Source: Phycisphaerales bacterium (GTDB lineage: Bacteria; Planctomycetota; Phycisphaerae; Phycisphaerales; SM1A02). Taken from it: a stretch of 30,822 nucleotides of DNA. Positions 1 through 7,302 of the stretch are shown one piece after another. The notes below the pieces were generated by a model. It ran no database searches, was not told where the DNA came from, and saw nothing but the letters and a program-made list of their open reading frames with translations. Location: assembly GCA_003520025.1 (NCBI GenBank), contig DOVP01000006.1, forward strand, positions 1-30,822, read 5' to 3'. The translations under genes were made by a program, and so were the position numbers. The number at the start of each line of letters is the position of its first letter. Position 1 is the stretch's first letter.

Positions 1-50
1 CTATCGGCCAGGCGATCTTCGACTTCCTGGATCGCGTCCTATTCCATTAA
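1..50 (+). CDS. 3' end of an unidentified protein (partial)
   Basis: The first 50 bases contain an open frame beginning at base 3 that reads IGQAIFDFLDRVLFH and ends in TAA at 48-50. It is probably the C-terminus of a gene cut by the left edge of the window. Fifteen residues are too few to name a family. The only argument for coding is the uninterrupted, plausible amphipathic peptide followed by a short spacer before the next gene. Confidence 0.35.
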   Translation, partial: IGQAIFDFLDRVLFH

Positions 51-151
51 TCCAATATCCCGGCATTAGGTAGGGCCTGAGCCCCTTGGGGCAATATTCT
101 CATGACTTAGCAGGTCATCCGACCACTAGGCGAGAAGGGAACCCAGCCGCT

Positions 152-448
152 ATGAGCGACTTCCAGGAACACGTTGAGAAGCTGAACGTCAGGGGCATCA
201 TCATGGCGTCCCTCATGACCGCCTTTGGCCTGGTTGTGGCCTTGGCATGGAAGGACGCAATCAATGCCCTCGTGGCCTCCATCATCCCCGACGCATCCGA
301 TGGTTCCTTGCTTTCCCTGTTCATCACCGCTGTTGCTGTGAGCGTGCTGGTAACCGCGCTGGCAGCTTCTGCACTGAAGGCAAACAAGCGGCTTGAACAG
401 AGTTGGGACCGCGTAAACGACCTCTGGGAAAAAGACGACGAAGACTGA
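152..448 (+). CDS. Small two-helix membrane protein (DUF5654-like)
   Basis: This 98-residue protein starts at ATG 152, preceded by a purine-rich GAAGGGA at about 134-140. I prefer it to the upstream ATG at 86, which adds a poorly structured, charged extension. Two hydrophobic segments are visible at about residues 15-42 and 52-75, followed by a strongly charged cytosolic-looking tail ending in DDED. The first helix contains FGLVVALAWKDAINAL, which resembles what I remember of the small DUF5654 membrane family found in archaea and actinobacteria. That assignment is from memory and not searched. It stops one base before the ATG of the following lipoprotein gene, so the two are probably co-translated. 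The function is unknown. Confidence 0.6.
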   Translation: MSDFQEHVEKLNVRGIIMASLMTAFGLVVALAWKDAINALVASIIPDASDGSLLSLFITAVAVSVLVTALAASALKANKRLEQSWDRVNDLWEKDDED

Positions 449-449
449 C

Positions 450-2102
450 ATGTTGCGCTTGGTACCTGTCGCGGTGGCGTTGTCCCTACTAGCTGCAGCG
501 TGCAGCACTGAACCCGAAGTCACCGCGCCTTTGACAAGCGGTGCACCCACGACGCCGGCAACGAGTACCAGCCCCCCGACCACTGCGCCACCGACGACTT
601 CCACTGCCCCGCCAGCTACCTCTGCGACCACCGCTGCTGTGGCGACAACTACATCCTCGACACTCCCCACCCAACTGACCACCACCTCTACACCCACGAC
701 AACTGCTCTGCAGTCTCCGCCTGTAGTCGCAATGGCACCGATTGATCAGTTCATGGTCGCCATCGAGGCAGTTATCGCCGGTGACATGGACATGACCGAA
801 TGTCTGGCAGGTGAGCTGGGGATGTCCAATTTCATCAGCATTAAGGATCGCCAACCAACTGATGCCGAGTTGGAGATGGTGGCTCCTTGCCTAGTTGGTA
901 TTAGCGGTACATCGTCGCCAGCAGTTGGTGCAGGCCTCGAAACAAGCACATCAGGGCCTCTTTCATGGCCCGATGATGTGGGTGTGAGCCACTTTGGCCA
1001 CATCAGCTCTGGAGTGGACGGTGGCCCAGGCGGATGGAGGCGACCCCATCCAGGTCCCTTCATCTGGGGTGAGATCGAAAGGGAGCCTGGCCGCTACAGC
1101 TGGAGGCAGACCGACCGCGTGGTTTCGAAGATGCAAGATGACAGGGTTGGTATCATCTCCACTATCTGGCCGTTTGCCGACTGGGACCAGTACTCCTGTC
1201 ACGCCAACGAGCCCAAGTACCCGGCGATGCTCGGTGAGCTCGGTGACTCTCTCTACCCACCCTGTGATATGGATGCCTATGGGGCATGGGTGCAGGCGAC
1301 GGTCGAGCGCTACGACGGTGATGGCATTGACGATATGCCTGGCCTCGCCTATCCGATCCGCCACTGGGAGGTAGCCAACGAACCCGAGATGCAGGGTCCC
1401 GAGTCAATGTCCTTCTTCCAGGGTGACCCGACTTCCTACTTGGAACTACTCAAAGCCACCTCATCAGCAATTCGAGCAGCCGACCATGAGGCATCTGTGC
1501 TTCTGGGCGGCCAGGCTGGGATGTTCGGCTTCATGGTGGACTACTGGATTCCAGTGCTGGAAGGCGCATCTGGCCTTTTTGACATCGGAAACATCCATTC
1601 AATAAGTAGCGACGATTCATTCTTCTCAGGTCAGTATCGGAACTTCCTTGATGCCTTCGACTACTCAACGACCCCCTTCTGGGTCACAGAAGCCGAGATC
1701 GGTGCCATGCCGGGTAGCAGCCGATCTGAAGATGAACTGGCCCAACTCGCCTTCACGGGCTCGGTCATCTCGTTCCTATACGGGGCCGAGGTCGTCGTGA
1801 TAGCAGGTGCCGCCTACGGCAGACCGAGGGTCTCACAGGCGATCCGCGACGCATGGGAGGCCGTGGTCGACGCTGTTGGCGTGTTCGATGCTGTCACACC
1901 GCTCTCTTCGACGTCGGCGCGCTTTGACATGCCGGATGGCTCAACTGTGTACGCATTGTGGAATGGAGCTGTCCTGCCATCTGAAGTGACGGGACTGGTA
2001 CGCGTCGTCAGGTATGACGGCCTAGAGGCAAGTGTCGATACCGCGACAATCGATGCCGCCTCTGCCAGCCTTCCCATATTCGTGATGGTCAGCCAAAGCT
2101 AA
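450..2102 (+). CDS. Secreted glycoside hydrolase-like lipoprotein (clan GH-A fold)
   Basis: This 550-residue protein begins with a lipoprotein signal (hydrophobic core, then lipobox LAAAC), so it should be anchored outside the membrane. Residues about 20-95 are a Ser/Thr/Pro-rich linker typical of surface enzymes. A small Cys-containing region follows, and from about residue 165 there is a domain with features of clan GH-A (alpha/beta)8 glycosidases such as GH5 or GH39. In it, WEVANEP has a candidate acid/base Glu at 311, and WVTEAEIG near 411-418 offers a nucleophile Glu (414 or 416). The substrate cannot be read from the sequence. The gene begins one base after the preceding membrane protein gene stops. 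The family assignment is moderate and rests on the NEP motif and the linker architecture. Confidence 0.65.
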   Translation: MLRLVPVAVALSLLAAACSTEPEVTAPLTSGAPTTPATSTSPPTTAPPTTSTAPPATSATTAAVATTTSSTLPTQLTTTSTPTTTALQSPPVVAMAPIDQFMVAIEAVIAGDMDMTECLAGELGMSNFISIKDRQPTDAELEMVAPCLVGISGTSSPAVGAGLETSTSGPLSWPDDVGVSHFGHISSGVDGGPGGWRRPHPGPFIWGEIEREPGRYSWRQTDRVVSKMQDDRVGIISTIWPFADWDQYSCHANEPKYPAMLGELGDSLYPPCDMDAYGAWVQATVERYDGDGIDDMPGLAYPIRHWEVANEPEMQGPESMSFFQGDPTSYLELLKATSSAIRAADHEASVLLGGQAGMFGFMVDYWIPVLEGASGLFDIGNIHSISSDDSFFSGQYRNFLDAFDYSTTPFWVTEAEIGAMPGSSRSEDELAQLAFTGSVISFLYGAEVVVIAGAAYGRPRVSQAIRDAWEAVVDAVGVFDAVTPLSSTSARFDMPDGSTVYALWNGAVLPSEVTGLVRVVRYDGLEASVDTATIDAASASLPIFVMVSQS

Positions 2103-2778
2103 GACTTCCGATTCGCTGCAAATCGTACCCACAACTCAAAAAGCGGTCGGCCCCCGGCGGCGGGAGCCAGAGGCCGACCTGGGATCGATACCGGTGGCGC
2201 CAATTCGGCGGGAATTAGGCATGCACACCGATGATGTACCGATCCGTATATGCGGACCACTCCCCCGGGCCCCTTAGGGCCAGTGGGCCGGCTACCCGCT
2301 CTGGGCAGACCATACTCAACAAATCATGGCTTGTCCCGTGCCAAGTTGGGGAAGGGCGCTTGGGACGCAACAGACCTGAAGCCCATTGTCGATAGGGCTC
2401 TAGGCGTTCGAGTAATGGCGCACCTGGGCTGGGACGCGGCAAAGGCCCCCGAAGGGGCCCCTACCCGGAGGGAGGGCATAAGCGACCTTTCAGTGCTTTG
2501 GCCTAAGCCCCCCGAAGGGTTCTAGGTGCAGTCATCCCGAAGGACTTCCACGTTTTGGCCTTCTCTCCGAGTGAACCTCTCCCTAAGGATCGGCTCACTG
2601 TCCGCCTTTCTAGTCCCTTTCTTTCCTCTCCGCAAGTGGTTATGGAGAACTTCAACCTCGCTTCGGGCTCCCCGCTCTACAAGGGGATCGGTGTCTCGCC
2701 TTGGAGATCAACGACGAGTAGCCTCCGTCAGCGTATGCAGGTTCTTTGCGGACAACGGTCCGACTAGGAGTTGGAAGA
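2103..2778. other. 676-bp gene-poor region with several GC-rich hairpins
   Basis: I find no convincing protein gene here on either strand; the short open frames lack start signals and family-like sequence. The region is rich in local inverted repeats. These include a strong stem at 2145-2179, GGCCC/GGGCC around a CTTA loop near 2269-2282, and GGCCCC-CGAA-GGGGCC at 2444-2459. There is also a weaker stem around 2506-2524 and a near-perfect 14-bp palindrome at 2243-2256. It could hold a structured RNA or decayed sequence. I could not match it to RNase P RNA, tmRNA or rRNA from memory. The Shine-Dalgarno of the next gene lies at its right end (GGAG at 2767-2770). Confidence 0.5.
2138..2179 (-). 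terminator. Rho-independent terminator read on the minus strand
   Basis: GGTCGGCC (2145-2152) and GGCCGACC (2172-2179) form an 8-bp perfect stem. On the minus-strand RNA it extends to about 14 bp through G-U pairs, with a loop of about 7 nt. The stem is followed on the minus strand by five T residues (the A run at 2138-2142). There is no T run on the plus-strand side, so it best terminates leftward transcription, although it may also slow transcripts leaving the glycosidase gene. No clear minus-strand gene precedes it. Confidence 0.55.
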
Positions 2779-3720
2779 ATGACTCAACCCCGTATCGAGG
2801 GCTCGTTCGTAGCTCTGATCACTTCGATGAACCGCGATGGAAGCATCGACTTTGAAGGCATGCGAGCGCTGTTGGACTTCCAACGAGAGAACGGTACGAG
2901 CGCCGTCCTCATGATGGGCTCGACTGGGGAAGTGTCGATGTTGAGCCCTGAAGAACGCAGACTGATCGTCTCTGAGACACTCAAGTCCAAGAGTGGCGAC
3001 ATGGAGTTCTGGTATGGCTGTACGGGCACCAACACTGAAACCACAATCGACTATGTCACGCACGCTGCGGGGGAAGGGGCAGATGGGGCGATCATTGCCG
3101 CACCCGCCTACATCAACGCATCGACTTCCGACATCGTCGAGTATGTCCTCGAAGTCGCTGATGCCAGCAGCATCCCGCTCGGGTTCTACAACAACCCGCC
3201 GCGTGTGGGAACCGACCTCGCCGTTAAGGACATCCTTCGGTTGGCAGACCACCAGAACATGACCGTGCTCAAGGAGTCAACTTCACGGGTCGCACAGATT
3301 GCCCAACTCTGCGCGGCCCAACCGGATCTGTCGTTGATGTGTTGCTGTTCACCCAACCTCGGTCTTGTCGTACCGTTGATGGCGCTCGGTGGCCACGGCA
3401 CTGCCAACATGAGCGGGAACATTCTGCCACGGGAGATGGCCACGATCTCCACTCCCTGGCGCCACGATGGCGATGCTTTAGCTTGCCGCGGAGCGTGGCT
3501 CGAAAATTTGGCCATGCTGCATCACCTCTATTCGGAGGTCAACCCGGTTGCCCTCAAGCCGCTCATGGCCGCTTTCGGCTTGCCAGCGGGCCCGTTGCGT
3601 CGCCCGTTACGCAGTCATGACGGCCCATCGCTCGAAGCCGGCCTAGCGATCGCAACTCGATTGGGTCTGGACGCGACGTACGGGTACCAGTTGACGCCGA
3701 GACTGATCGCCGCTGGCTAG
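2779..3720 (+). CDS. Dihydrodipicolinate synthase / N-acetylneuraminate lyase family aldolase
   Basis: The protein has 313 residues, the usual length for the DapA family of class I aldolases. ATG 2779 was chosen because GGAG lies 8 bases upstream; an in-frame ATG at 2746 has no such signal. Family hallmarks are visible: GSTGE at 47-51 (pyruvate carboxylate binding), Tyr137 in FYNNPPR, and the Schiff-base Lys165 in VLKEST. The enzyme should bind pyruvate, or release it, in condensation or cleavage of a 2-keto acid or sugar acid. The C-terminal part diverges from housekeeping DapA. Its position beside a GntR regulator and MFS transporter suggests a catabolic aldolase rather than lysine biosynthesis. 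The exact substrate is not readable. Confidence 0.88.
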   Translation: MTQPRIEGSFVALITSMNRDGSIDFEGMRALLDFQRENGTSAVLMMGSTGEVSMLSPEERRLIVSETLKSKSGDMEFWYGCTGTNTETTIDYVTHAAGEGADGAIIAAPAYINASTSDIVEYVLEVADASSIPLGFYNNPPRVGTDLAVKDILRLADHQNMTVLKESTSRVAQIAQLCAAQPDLSLMCCCSPNLGLVVPLMALGGHGTANMSGNILPREMATISTPWRHDGDALACRGAWLENLAMLHHLYSEVNPVALKPLMAAFGLPAGPLRRPLRSHDGPSLEAGLAIATRLGLDATYGYQLTPRLIAAG

Positions 3721-3888
3721 ATCCAGCATCTTGGCGTGGCTCGCATCAGCTCGTACCGTGCAAGTGCGCGGCCGCTCAGCGGACAAGTCAGTTCAGCCCA
3801 GGAAGCCTTATACCAACGCTACGGTCGCACATTAATGGTGACATGTCGGAAGTCCGCCGAACGCGGGCAGTCGCATACAATCCATCAG

Positions 3889-4041
3889 ATGATGTCGATC
3901 AACTCGCCTTCAGCTGGGGGTGGACAGGCGGCAGTAGCGTCGGGCCATCAACTTGCGATCGCGACGGGACTCGAGACATTGTGGGCCGGAAGGACGGCTG
4001 TCGATTCCGCTATTGCTGCCGATGCCGTGATGGGCAGTAAG
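3889..4041 (+). pseudogene. Remnant of a gamma-glutamyltransferase N-terminus
   Basis: From the ATG-ATG at 3889 the frame reads about 50 residues with the pattern of the GGT-family N-terminus. AVASGHQLAIATGLETL is followed by AGRTAVDSAIAADAVMG, matching the family's usual pattern of a small-residue/His segment, then L-x-x-G-x-x-A-V-D-A-A-x-A-A. After AVMG the similarity stops abruptly and the frame runs on without family features to TAA at 4141-4143. A complete GGT has more than 500 residues, including the autoprocessing Thr, and all of that is missing. This is a truncated relic. The stop overlaps the start of the GntR gene (TAATG), which may be chance. The assignment rests on pattern recognition over a short stretch. 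Confidence 0.6.
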
Positions 4042-4142
4042 CAGATTACGCTTGGTGCTCTCGGCGCTCGGCAGTGCATCGCGGGCACCGCTGGGTCGGA
4101 CGGGTCCTCGTCTATTCGCCGTTGTGGAAGGTGCAGCACATA

Positions 4143-4784
4143 ATGCATCACGTGGATCATCAATCTCTGCGAGAGGTCGTTGTCGGTCAGATTCGGTCGA
4201 TGATCATCGAGGGTGAGCTTGCGCAAGGGACCCGATTGGTCGAGGGGCAACTCGCTGAAGCTCTCGGAGTGAGCCGAAATCCGGTCCGGGAGGCGATTCG
4301 TTCTCTCGAGGCGACTGGCCTCGTCGATGTCGTTCCTCGCAAAGGTGCCTACGTGTGTGTCATCGATCATGATGAATTCCACCAGATCCAAGATCTAATA
4401 CTCTTGATTGAGGGGTACGCCGCGGAGATCGCGGCCGAGGTCCGTACCGATGAAGACTTGGAGCGGCTGAGTGAGTGCATAACAAATGGCCGATCTGAGT
4501 CAACCGCTGGGAACTACGTGTCCGCTTCCCGATGGCACCAAGACTTTCATGTCGCGCTGGAGAACGCAGCCGGAAACCCGTTCCTCTCGAAGATCCTCAG
4601 TCCGCTTCGGCACCGAACCGATTTGGTGTTCTCGATCGTTGTCGACAGGCGTGGAAAATTCACCTGGGAAGAACATGAAGCGATCTACGAAGCGGTGAAA
4701 GCTCAGGATGCTGAGGGTTCAAAGAAGCTTGTATGCGAACACATCACGAACGCGCTCAATGCGTTTGGTACCAGCGGCAGCTGA
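4143..4784 (+). CDS. GntR-family transcriptional regulator, FCD (FadR-type) domain
   Basis: The protein has 213 residues. ATG 4143 is chosen because GGAAGG lies about 10 bases upstream and the first residues lead directly into the DNA-binding domain. The winged-helix domain covers about residues 6-75 and includes the recognition-helix pattern LAEALGVSRNPVREAIRSLE. The FCD ligand-binding domain follows at about 80-205, with FHVALENAAGNPFL, EEHEAIYEAVKAQD and a late EHITNAL that supply the His/Asp residues that coordinate metal in many FCD proteins. Such regulators usually respond to organic or sugar acids. It sits between the aldolase and the MFS/SDR pair. A GTATAC-type palindrome at 6266-6280 is a plausible operator. 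Confidence 0.9.
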   Translation: MHHVDHQSLREVVVGQIRSMIIEGELAQGTRLVEGQLAEALGVSRNPVREAIRSLEATGLVDVVPRKGAYVCVIDHDEFHQIQDLILLIEGYAAEIAAEVRTDEDLERLSECITNGRSESTAGNYVSASRWHQDFHVALENAAGNPFLSKILSPLRHRTDLVFSIVVDRRGKFTWEEHEAIYEAVKAQDAEGSKKLVCEHITNALNAFGTSGS

Positions 4785-4875
4785 CTGACCGGGTTTCAGC
4801 TCTACACACGCGAGGTGAACATGACAACCGGCCTGGCCGCGGGCGGCCACGTGGTGGGAACAACAAGTATTCCTG

Positions 4876-6045
4876 CTATGTGCGGGTGCTGGTATTCGGC
4901 TGCCGGGGGTCCTTGAGAGCGCGGTGCATTGAAAAGGCGACGAGCGCAGGTATGCCTAGTGCCGCAAACATCAATGTCTCGAGCTCGAAATACTTCAAGA
5001 GCAGGCTGACACAGCCTGCGAGTAGCCCAGCCAAGCCCAAAAGAGAGGCGCGGAAGATGCCGATACCCCAACCGGAGCGCTCGGGTAGAGCGGCGACGAG
5101 CATAGCGTTGGAAACGGGGAGCACCGAGACTGCCACGCCAACAAACGGGACGAGTAAGTAGACGCCGATTCTTGCCGGAAGCAGGATGAGCAGGACACCC
5201 GTGACTGAAGTCATCCACATCATGAGGCGGGTTGCCCATGGACCGCCGCGACGGTCGTAAAGCGAGCCGGCAATTAGTTTTACCGGAGCAGAAAGCAGCC
5301 TGCCGGCTGCGAGAAGGATTGCGATACGCCTGATATCGATACCGCCGGCTACGAAGTAGACCGGAGCAAAACCGATCACCACGTAGTGCATTGAGACCCC
5401 TCCAAAGCTGGCGAATCCTGCCAGTCGGTAGCTCCTCGTTCTTCCGTATTCAACCAATTGGGCTATCAGGGGGGGCGCGGCAGATTCGGCCTCGGGCTCG
5501 GGCTCGGGCCATCGGGGAGCCCACACAAACGCTGCGAGGCCAGGAATGGCAGTAACCATGAAGACCCATCGCCAGTGGTCCTGCCCGGCATGGGCACTCA
5601 TTGCTGCGGCAGCGAGTCCGACAGAGTACGCGAGCCCGTATATGGCAATGGCCCTGCCAGGAGCATCGGGTGAGATTCTGGCGACTGCAGCCAACGCAGG
5701 CGGGAAGAACAGGCCGAAGGCCACACCCAGGCAGGCTTGGCCCAGGACTAGTGGACCGAAGGACTGAGCTGTCCCCGAGATGAGCATGCCGATGAAAAGG
5801 AACACTGCTGCGAGCCGGATGATCGCCCGCTCATTGAGCAACCGTGTTGATGCGCCGCTGATGATATTGAATGACGCGATCCCGGTTGCCACGACTGCCA
5901 AGAGAGCGGCCTGATGGCTCTCACCCAAATGTAAGTCGTCACGAAGCAACGGGAACAGCGGGGAGATCATTGTCTCGGCCCCACCGAGGATGAAATACAG
6001 GGTCCAGAGGTAACTGAAATTCAGTCGTCGGGAGGACATGGTCAT
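4876..6045 (-). CDS. Major facilitator superfamily transporter
   Basis: This 389-residue integral membrane protein has about twelve hydrophobic segments. Signs of the MFS fold are the cytoplasmic loop GASTRLLNERAIIRLAA after helix 2 and its counterpart SLYDRRGGPWATR in the second half, plus the domain linker rich in Pro and Glu (WPEPEPEAES). It probably imports a small organic acid or amino-acid-like substrate; the specificity cannot be read. Two ATGs, at 6045 and 6039, are possible and neither has a strong Shine-Dalgarno. It is convergent with the GntR gene and divergent from the SDR gene at 6316, sharing a 270-bp promoter region. Confidence 0.87.
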   Translation of the reverse strand: MTMSSRRLNFSYLWTLYFILGGAETMISPLFPLLRDDLHLGESHQAALLAVVATGIASFNIISGASTRLLNERAIIRLAAVFLFIGMLISGTAQSFGPLVLGQACLGVAFGLFFPPALAAVARISPDAPGRAIAIYGLAYSVGLAAAAMSAHAGQDHWRWVFMVTAIPGLAAFVWAPRWPEPEPEAESAAPPLIAQLVEYGRTRSYRLAGFASFGGVSMHYVVIGFAPVYFVAGGIDIRRIAILLAAGRLLSAPVKLIAGSLYDRRGGPWATRLMMWMTSVTGVLLILLPARIGVYLLVPFVGVAVSVLPVSNAMLVAALPERSGWGIGIFRASLLGLAGLLAGCVSLLLKYFELETLMFAALGIPALVAFSMHRALKDPRQPNTSTRT

Positions 6046-6315
6046 CAGTTATTGAGTCTTGGTCGGTACGGATTGCCAAGGAGTCGCTGCTGGTCGAATT
6101 CTGCAGCACCCCAGGAGCGATGCCTAGTTCCGAGCGAGGTGGGTGGCCTGCAACAGTGCGGGTTGTTCGTTGCTGGACTCTGTACCCGCCCGAGTTCGAC
6201 CGGGTACCTGTGATGCAGATACGACTCGTCGAACACGTGCTGCACTCCTTCCCGGTCACAAAGTTGGTGTACTGTATACCGACTTCAGGAACGTGGACTG
6301 TACCCTGTATCCCCC
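6046..6315. promoter_or_regulatory. Divergent intergenic region of the MFS and SDR genes
   Basis: These 270 bases separate two divergently transcribed genes and hold no coding frame I trust. The most notable element is the palindrome at 6266-6280. Neither flanking start has a clear Shine-Dalgarno, so both transcripts may be leaderless or nearly so. Confidence 0.5.
6266..6280. promoter_or_regulatory. Palindromic operator candidate GGTGTACTGTATACC
   Basis: The two 7-base arms are inverted repeats with a single mismatch around a central T. FCD-type GntR regulators are known to bind related cores: UxuR/ExuR bind TTGGTATACCAA-like sites and NanR binds GGTATA repeats. The site lies 35 bases upstream of the SDR start, in the divergent region beside the MFS gene. 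A related weaker site lies at 14795-14809. Regulation by the protein encoded at 4143-4784 is an inference. Confidence 0.45.
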
Positions 6316-7086
6316 ATGGATCTAGGACTGCAAGACAAGCGTGCAATCGTTTTCGGCTCAACCTCCGGGCTAGGCCGTTGTATCGCCGAGACGCTCGCCG
6401 CGGAGGGAGCGCTCGTTGCAATCACGGGACGACGCGAACACGTAGCGGCTGAGGTCGCCTCATCGCTCTGCGGGGCAGTGGCCATTACAGGTGACATCAT
6501 CCAACCCGGTGAGGCCAGCCGTGTCGTCGAGGAAGCGGCATTGTCACTGGGGGGACTCGATATCTGCGTTGTTAACACCGGAGGCGGGCGTCCAGGCGGA
6601 ATGCTTGACGTCACGGCTGAAGATGAGGCGACAGCTTATGAATCGATGCTGCGGCCCGCACTCGCCATCGGGCGAGCAGCGGTCCCCCACCTGCGTGACG
6701 GTGGCAATGGCCGACTCATCTACATCACCGCACGATCGATCATCGAAACCTCTCCGGAACTGGCACTCTCTAGTGTCTATCGAAGCGGTGTCGCAGCAGC
6801 AGCTCGTTCGCTTGCGGTGGAACTGGCACCTGATGTCTTGGTCAACGTCGTCGTACCCGGTCAGTTCGACACCCCAGCACTCGGACGGTTCCAAGCAGCA
6901 CAAGCGGCGAATGAGGGAACCACCATTGAGGGTCTTCGAGCCGATCACTTGGAGACGATACCCATCGGTCGTTTCGGTCGGGCCCAGGAACTCGCAGATC
7001 TGGTTGCCTTCCTGTCGAGCGAGAATGCGAGTTTCATCACCGGCTCAATCATCAGAATCGACGGAGGAGCGGTGCGAGGTTTCTGA
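6316..7086 (+). CDS. Atypical short-chain dehydrogenase/reductase (BKR-like SDR)
   Basis: The protein has 256 residues, standard for an SDR with a Rossmann fold. The nucleotide-binding motif is GSTSGLG at 14-20, and the usual NNAG is replaced by VNTGGG near 86-91. Catalytic candidates are Ser141 (ITARS) and Tyr155, but the normal YxxxK lysine is absent: the residue at 159 is Val in YRSGV. The end is normal, with ITGSIIRIDGG. I recall a beta-ketoacyl-reductase-like SDR subgroup with the same loss. The enzyme may be altered in catalysis rather than dead, since the Tyr and Ser remain. It is divergent from an MFS transporter and lies behind the operator candidate at 6266. No Shine-Dalgarno is visible before ATG 6316, which suggests a leaderless message. 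Confidence 0.85.
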   Translation: MDLGLQDKRAIVFGSTSGLGRCIAETLAAEGALVAITGRREHVAAEVASSLCGAVAITGDIIQPGEASRVVEEAALSLGGLDICVVNTGGGRPGGMLDVTAEDEATAYESMLRPALAIGRAAVPHLRDGGNGRLIYITARSIIETSPELALSSVYRSGVAAAARSLAVELAPDVLVNVVVPGQFDTPALGRFQAAQAANEGTTIEGLRADHLETIPIGRFGRAQELADLVAFLSSENASFITGSIIRIDGGAVRGF

Positions 7087-7140
7087 ACTTGCTCAGCGGC
7101 CGGAGTAGCCGTCGAGCTTGGAACGAACTGATCCCCACAG

Positions 7141-7302
7141 TTAGTCGAGAAACACAACCAGCCTGTCGATCTCGTCGCTCAAATCTTGTGGCACGCGAGT
7201 GCCCAGATCCGTGTGTGAGGTTACCCAGAGTGCATGGACGGGGAGGGTGCCTCCCGGCCACCCAACCGGCTCAGATGAGCGCGGCGGCTCATCCTCGGTC
7301 AC
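7141..7302 (-). CDS. Small 53-residue protein coupled to the MFS gene
   Basis: A GTG at 7302 overlaps the stop of the preceding MFS gene in the classic GTGA arrangement, and the frame runs 53 residues to TAA at 7143-7141. The peptide begins VTEDEPPRSSEPVGWPGG and ends in the amphipathic DEIDRLVVFLD. It has a protein-like composition: soluble, acidic, and with few of the Arg/Ser runs seen in shadow frames. I do not recognise the family. The four-base overlap argues for translational coupling and co-expression with the transporter. It may be a small transporter-associated or regulatory protein, or a chance frame. Confidence 0.5.
   Translation of the reverse strand: MTEDEPPRSSEPVGWPGGTLPVHALWVTSHTDLGTRVPQDLSDEIDRLVVFLD

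Noticed and set aside
107..697. 196-residue minus-strand open frame antisense to the membrane protein and the lipoprotein linker
   Set aside because: Its Val/Gly/Ala-rich sequence is the mirror of the Thr/Pro-rich linker codons. It has no family features and overlaps two better-supported genes.
540..720. Apparent DNA repeats rich in ACGAC/CCACC
   Set aside because: They encode the Ser/Thr/Pro linker of the lipoprotein; low complexity explains them, with no regular unit or spacer like a CRISPR array.
2250..2525. 91-residue plus-strand frame and a 75-residue minus-strand frame (2215-2442) in the gene-poor region
   Set aside because: Both are Pro/Arg/Gly-rich, lack ribosome sites and show no recognisable family. 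They follow from GC-rich hairpin sequence.
4810..4870. GC-rich inverted repeat (TGGCC/GGCCA) between the convergent GntR and MFS genes
   Set aside because: The stem is short, the loop geometry is poor and no T run follows on either side, so I do not call a terminator.
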